Below, piece by piece: positions 6,505 through 9,661 of a stretch of DNA of 9,661 bases. Source of the stretch: Patescibacteria group bacterium (GTDB lineage: Bacteria; Patescibacteriota; Patescibacteriia; S139-126); assembly GCA_015485755.1 (NCBI GenBank), contig WFTD01000060.1, positions 1-9,661 of the forward strand, written 5' to 3'. The notes beneath the pieces are model-generated. The model had not been told where the DNA came from and ran no database searches. It saw only the letters and a list, made by a program, of their open reading frames with translations. Every line of letters begins with the position of its first letter. Position 1 is the first letter of the stretch. The position numbers were made by a program, and so were the translations under genes.

Positions 6505-7447
6505 GGTAATTTTTTTTGGCACGCCTGAATTAGCCCTACCCACTCTCCAGGCGCTTCTAAATAACAATTATCATATATCTCTTATTGTAACTTCCCCTGA
6601 CAAACCTGCTGGCAGAGGGAGAAAGTTAACGCCTCCGCCGGTTAAAGAATTTGCCCTAATAAAAAAAATACCTGTTATCCAACCAAAGAAATTGACAGAT
6701 AATATTATTGAACAAATTAAGGGCTATCAAGCCGATCTAGGCATAGTAGTTGCCTATGGCAAAATTATTCCACTGCAATTAATCCAATCATTCCCTTATG
6801 GCATTATAAATATCCATCCTTCCTTATTGCCTCGTTGGCGAGGGGCTTCACCTATCCAATCAGCTTTACTGTCTGGAGATAAAATTACTGGCGTATCTAT
6901 TATGTTGTTAGATGAAAAATTAGATCATGGACCAATCTTAACTCAACGGCAAACTTTTATCTCAGACGATGACTACGCTTCTACTCTAACCGTTAAATTA
7001 TTTAATTTAGGCGCTGAGCTCCTAATCAATATTTTACCTTTGTATTTAGAGGGAAAGATAACTCCCAAACCTCAAGATGAAAGGCTGGCCACTTTTTGCC
7101 AAAAAATATCAAAAGATGACGCTGAAATAGATTGGCATGATTCAGCTGAAAATATTATGAATAAAATCAGAGCCTATGATATCTGGCCAGTAGCTTGGAC
7201 TCGTTATAGCAAAGACAGCCCTTTTTATCAAAAAAATCAACATGATAATATCATCAAAATATATCGAGCAGAAATCGTCAATGCCGCTCCCCTAACTCCT
7301 GGATATTTCCAGTTAAACCGTAATAATAAAACCTTACTGATTGGAACTGGCACATTGCCTTTATCTATTAAAGAATTGCAATTGCCTAATAAAAAAAGAA
7401 TGACAATAGTTGAGCTAATCAACGGAATGCAAAATATAAAGCAATAA
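6494..7447 (+). CDS. fmt: Methionyl-tRNA formyltransferase
   Basis: Fmt transfers a formyl group from 10-formyltetrahydrofolate to initiator Met-tRNA. The 317-residue length is standard. The N-terminal formyltransferase domain (1 to ~200) shows FFGTPELALPTL (7-18), the loop PAGRGRKLTPPPVK (38-51), VVAYGKIIP (85-93), and the catalytic block N106-I-H108 followed by SLLPRWRGASPIQ (110-122). D144 in LDHGPIL completes the N-H-D catalytic set. Residues from ~205 form the C-terminal OB-like tRNA-binding domain, with the typical AYDIWPVAW (227-235). ATG 6494 lies inside the end of def in another frame; this start gives the canonical N-terminus, so the 11-bp overlap is accepted. The gene ends 2 bp from the stop of the convergent glycosyltransferase. 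Identification is secure. Confidence 0.97.
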   Translation: MSIKVIFFGTPELALPTLQALLNNNYHISLIVTSPDKPAGRGRKLTPPPVKEFALIKKIPVIQPKKLTDNIIEQIKGYQADLGIVVAYGKIIPLQLIQSFPYGIINIHPSLLPRWRGASPIQSALLSGDKITGVSIMLLDEKLDHGPILTQRQTFISDDDYASTLTVKLFNLGAELLINILPLYLEGKITPKPQDERLATFCQKISKDDAEIDWHDSAENIMNKIRAYDIWPVAWTRYSKDSPFYQKNQHDNIIKIYRAEIVNAAPLTPGYFQLNRNNKTLLIGTGTLPLSIKELQLPNKKRMTIVELINGMQNIKQ

Positions 7448-7459
7448 TATTATTTTTTA
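7444..7459 (+). terminator. AT-only palindrome and T-run at the fmt / glycosyltransferase convergence (weak)
   Basis: ATAATATTAT (7444-7453) is a perfect 10-bp palindrome spanning both stop codons and the 2-bp gap, followed by a T-run at 7453-7458. It has no G-C pairs and no loop, so an intrinsic terminator here would be weak. It is listed because no other terminator candidate is seen at the convergent junction. Confidence 0.2.
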
Positions 7460-8988
7460 TTACTCACCCAAAATCCCAGATATTTACCTAACATTAGCCT
7501 AGTTTGGGCGTCAGTAGCTGGAATTGAACCAAAAATTATCATGCCAACTGGGAACATTATCCACTGCAATACTACTGTTAAGTAATTTAATTTGCTTTTA
7601 TGGGGTGGCAAAGGAGGCATTAATTTTGTCGTTAATATGGCTGAAAAAACCAAGCCAATCATAGCGAAAGTCATTATTTTTTCCAAAATCAAAGGGGCGT
7701 TTTGGGCAATAACAGTTGTTTTGTCAATGCTTTCGCTTACCCGCAAAGGCAAATAACCAAGTAAGGTTATAATAATAGGAGCTGTTGCCCATGAATAAAC
7801 CCCTTCTAGCTGATTCCATAAATAATGCAGCCCTTTTTTAAGGGGTAAATTTTTTACTTTGAGAAAAAACCAAGCTTGATAAGGAAAATTTTCCACGCCC
7901 CAAGCCCAACGCCGCATTTGCTTGTATTGGTCAATAAATCCTTTCCATAAGCCTTGGGTATAAACTGTATTCATATATACGGGGATATACATCGGCTCCA
8001 CTCTATAATCACCATTAAAATGGCAAAAACCTTGCAAAAAGATACGTGAATCTTCTGTAACAATATCTTTTTGCCAAAATCCAACTTTTACCAACATAGA
8101 AAAGCTCATAGAATGAGAAGAAAAAGTAAATAATCTCTCTGGTCTGGCCAAATCAGTAAGAAGCCAGAAAGTAGTAGAATAAGCAATTATCCTAATCGGG
8201 GCTGGCGTTTCCCAAATATTATTATTGTAAATAGCCAGTGGCTGATAACTGGTGTGAGTTGGCTTGTCAACAGTTAAATATTTATGGGTCAAATAAGCAA
8301 AATATTGAGGATGGGGACGGGTATCAATATCAAAAGCTGAAACAATTATTTTATTATAATCCCATCCTCTTTGGTCAACATACTCCTTGGCTTTATGACC
8401 GGCCCAATTTAGGTTGGAGCCTTTTCCTGGAATTTCATCAGGCAGATTTTTAGGATGGATTGTTATTAATAAGTCATAAAATATACCTGAGTATTTCCCT
8501 TTGATTTTATCGGCGATTTGCAAGAAATTATCTTTATCACGTTCTTCTCCTGCCAAAATTACAACCATTTTTTTGTGGTCATAATTAGACTTAACTAAAG
8601 ATGAAAAAGTTTTATCAATTACTTCAAATGGTTCTTTGTAGGTTGGTAAAAAAATCAAATGGTAGTAATTGTGCCAATTAGGGTAATCATTTTTCAATTT
8701 TAAAAACCAGTTTATTTTTATTTCTTTTTTGTAAACGCTCCAAGAATGAAGCATATAAATTAGCAGATATAATATCCTAATCAACCAGTACAAATCAAAT
8801 ACTATGATAAAATAAATAGCCCATAGGGGGCGGACAAACGAAACAACAATTGCCGCTATAAAAGTTGTCCAAACCAAAAAACCGGGCAATATTTCAAGCA
8901 GGCGGTATTGTTGGGCCTCGGTTAGGCGCAAAAATTTAGAACGATAATTTGGGTTAAAAGTTATGTCTTGTGGCTTTGTTGTTCTCAT
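7450..8988 (-). CDS. Membrane-bound family 2 glycosyltransferase, processive type
   Basis: The 512-residue protein has a cytoplasmic GT-A catalytic domain between membrane segments. Two to three hydrophobic helices lie at ~33-80 and about three at ~398-420, 435-455 and 470-490. Catalytic landmarks run in the expected order: LIFLPTYKEP (111-120), VVILAGEER (142-150), KGSNLNWA (189-196), the D-x-D motif D220-I-D222, TED (311-313) and Q357-M-R-R-W361. D-x-D plus TED plus QxxRW is the signature of processive GT2 synthases such as cellulose and hyaluronan synthases. The protein therefore probably polymerises or extends a surface sugar chain while moving it across the membrane; substrate and product cannot be read from sequence. 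An in-frame stop at 9037-9039 lies upstream and no other ATG intervenes, fixing the start. It is divergent from the methyltransferase gene and convergent with fmt. Confidence 0.87.
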   Translation of the reverse strand: MRTTKPQDITFNPNYRSKFLRLTEAQQYRLLEILPGFLVWTTFIAAIVVSFVRPLWAIYFIIVFDLYWLIRILYLLIYMLHSWSVYKKEIKINWFLKLKNDYPNWHNYYHLIFLPTYKEPFEVIDKTFSSLVKSNYDHKKMVVILAGEERDKDNFLQIADKIKGKYSGIFYDLLITIHPKNLPDEIPGKGSNLNWAGHKAKEYVDQRGWDYNKIIVSAFDIDTRPHPQYFAYLTHKYLTVDKPTHTSYQPLAIYNNNIWETPAPIRIIAYSTTFWLLTDLARPERLFTFSSHSMSFSMLVKVGFWQKDIVTEDSRIFLQGFCHFNGDYRVEPMYIPVYMNTVYTQGLWKGFIDQYKQMRRWAWGVENFPYQAWFFLKVKNLPLKKGLHYLWNQLEGVYSWATAPIIITLLGYLPLRVSESIDKTTVIAQNAPLILEKIMTFAMIGLVFSAILTTKLMPPLPPHKSKLNYLTVVLQWIMFPVGMIIFGSIPATDAQTRLMLGKYLGFWVSNKK

Positions 8989-9078
8989 ATTGAATGTGTT
9001 TGCTAAGTTAAGTATATCAAAACTTGATAGATAATCCTATATATTTTATTAAAATTAAATATCTGTTACTATTATTAC
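8989..9078. promoter_or_regulatory. Divergent intergenic promoter region
   Basis: This AT-rich 90-bp gap must start transcription both ways. For the methyltransferase, TTGATA (9024-9029) and TATTAA (9047-9052) are 17 bp apart. For the glycosyltransferase, TATACT on the - strand (9016 to 9011) is a good -10 without a clear -35. The two predicted promoters overlap, so mutual interference or shared control is plausible. Neither start codon has a Shine-Dalgarno sequence. Confidence 0.4.
9015..9029. repeat. Inverted repeat TATCAA-aac-TTGATA in the divergent promoter region
   Basis: Two perfect 6-bp arms (9015-9020 and 9024-9029) flank a 3-bp spacer. The right arm doubles as the predicted -35 of the methyltransferase promoter, and the left arm overlaps the predicted -10 of the glycosyltransferase promoter. 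That position suits an operator for a dimeric regulator. A 6-bp inverted repeat in AT-rich DNA can also arise by chance. Confidence 0.35.
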
Positions 9079-9661
9079 ATGCTAACATTTTTAGAAAAAT
9101 ATATTAACAAGGATTACTCTGTTGATTACAGAAGAGCTGTCTTGTTTTCCATGATCAACCTTAACGGCGATTCTGTTCTTGATGTTGGCAGTGGTAATAC
9201 TTTGATATACGAATATATAAAAGATAAATTCAAAAAGATATATCTAAGCGACGTTTCTGATTACCTGGTCAAATCTATAAAAGACAAAACAGCAGATAAT
9301 AAACAAGTTGAAGTATTAAAAATTGACGCGCAAAAATTCCAATTGGACCAGCCGGTGGATGCAATTATAGCATGCGATGTTATTGAGCATCTATCCGATG
9401 ATCATAGCGCCCTTGATCACTTTTATTTAAATTTAAAACCAAATGGACGTGTATTTATTTCTGTGCCTGCTCATCCTCAATTATATGGAATGAGAGATAA
9501 AAGATTAGGGCATTTCCGTCGTTATACAAAAAAATCATTAAAAGATAAGCTAATAAAAGCGGGGTTTGTAGATATTAAAATAAGATATTGGAATTTTCTT
9601 GGCGTTGTCCCCTATTTTGTTAGTGAAAAAGTTTTACAAACTGAGTTAAAAGGTCCAGCGC
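9079..9661 (+). CDS. Class I SAM-dependent methyltransferase, 3' end outside window
   Basis: An ATG at 9079 opens a frame of 194 codons that runs off the right edge; an in-frame TAG at 9028-9030 fixes the upstream limit. The fold is a Rossmann-type methyltransferase. Motif I VLDVGSGN (33-40) binds SAM, an acidic residue ends strand 2 (IYLSDVS, 54-60), DVIEHLSDD (100-108) is the motif common in Methyltransf_11/23-type enzymes, and LKPNGRVFISVPAHP (119-133) gives strand 5. GHFRRYTKKSL (144-154) is typical of a subgroup often found beside glycosyltransferases and other envelope genes. The acceptor is unknown. Its divergent placement next to a membrane glycosyltransferase suggests methylation of a glycan or lipid-linked intermediate, which is an inference from context. 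The missing C-terminus cannot be judged. Confidence 0.85.
   Translation, partial: MLTFLEKYINKDYSVDYRRAVLFSMINLNGDSVLDVGSGNTLIYEYIKDKFKKIYLSDVSDYLVKSIKDKTADNKQVEVLKIDAQKFQLDQPVDAIIACDVIEHLSDDHSALDHFYLNLKPNGRVFISVPAHPQLYGMRDKRLGHFRRYTKKSLKDKLIKAGFVDIKIRYWNFLGVVPYFVSEKVLQTELKGPA

Noticed and set aside
8238..8453. 71-codon + strand open frame
   Set aside because: It lies wholly inside the glycosyltransferase coding region on the other strand, over its D-x-D motif, and its product shows no recognisable domain.
1..9661. CRISPR array, tRNA or rRNA genes, insertion sequences, phage genes or a defence system
   Set aside because: I saw no regularly spaced direct repeats, no tRNA cloverleaf or rRNA sequence, no transposase or integrase, and no terminal inverted repeats. 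Almost all sequence is accounted for by the listed genes, and no gap exceeds 90 bp.

Overview
The window looks like a piece of an AT-rich bacterial chromosome, most likely from a Candidate Phyla Radiation (Patescibacteria) lineage. That placement is an inference. It rests on compact, tightly spaced genes, a secreted lysozyme-fold protein with tandem C-terminal repeats of a kind I associate with CPR genomes, strongly diverged versions of otherwise conserved proteins, and no convincing Shine-Dalgarno sequence at any of the seven starts in view. The standard genetic code explains every reading frame; no UGA recoding is needed. There are no tRNA or rRNA genes, CRISPR arrays, insertion sequences or phage genes.

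Layout. Positions 1-1376 (+) hold the C-terminal part of the disaggregase ClpB. A short gap with an extended -10 promoter leads to a tightly packed run on the + strand. The run encodes a secreted lysozyme-like protein with four C-terminal repeats (1424-2833), a LigB/MEMO-like protein (2835-3617), an AMMECR1-domain protein (3633-4160) and a diverged PriA (4157-5977). Peptide deformylase (6004-6504) and methionyl-tRNA formyltransferase (6494-7447) follow, with a promoter of their own that overlaps the end of priA. The priA-def-fmt order also occurs in Bacillus subtilis and supports the PriA call. A membrane-embedded processive-type family 2 glycosyltransferase lies on the - strand (8988-7450), its stop codon only 2 bp from that of fmt. 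A 90-bp divergent intergenic region separates it from a class I SAM-dependent methyltransferase (9079 to the right edge, incomplete).

How the genes fit together. Fmt formylates initiator Met-tRNA and Def removes the formyl group from new proteins, so their 11-bp overlap couples the two halves of one cycle. ClpB is protein quality control and PriA is replication restart. The lysozyme-like protein, glycosyltransferase and methyltransferase point to the cell envelope. The LigB-like and AMMECR1 proteins are two parts of the poorly understood AmmeMemoRadiSam set.

Most worth a second look: (1) the PriA homologue keeps its fold landmarks and all eight zinc cysteines but has lost Walker A, Walker B and the motif VI arginines, so it is probably a helicase-dead PriA; (2) the LigB-like and AMMECR1 modules, fused in some other bacteria, are separate genes here, each altered at a signature site, with no radical SAM partner in view; (3) the secreted lysozyme-fold protein has four degenerate repeats of about 57 residues.
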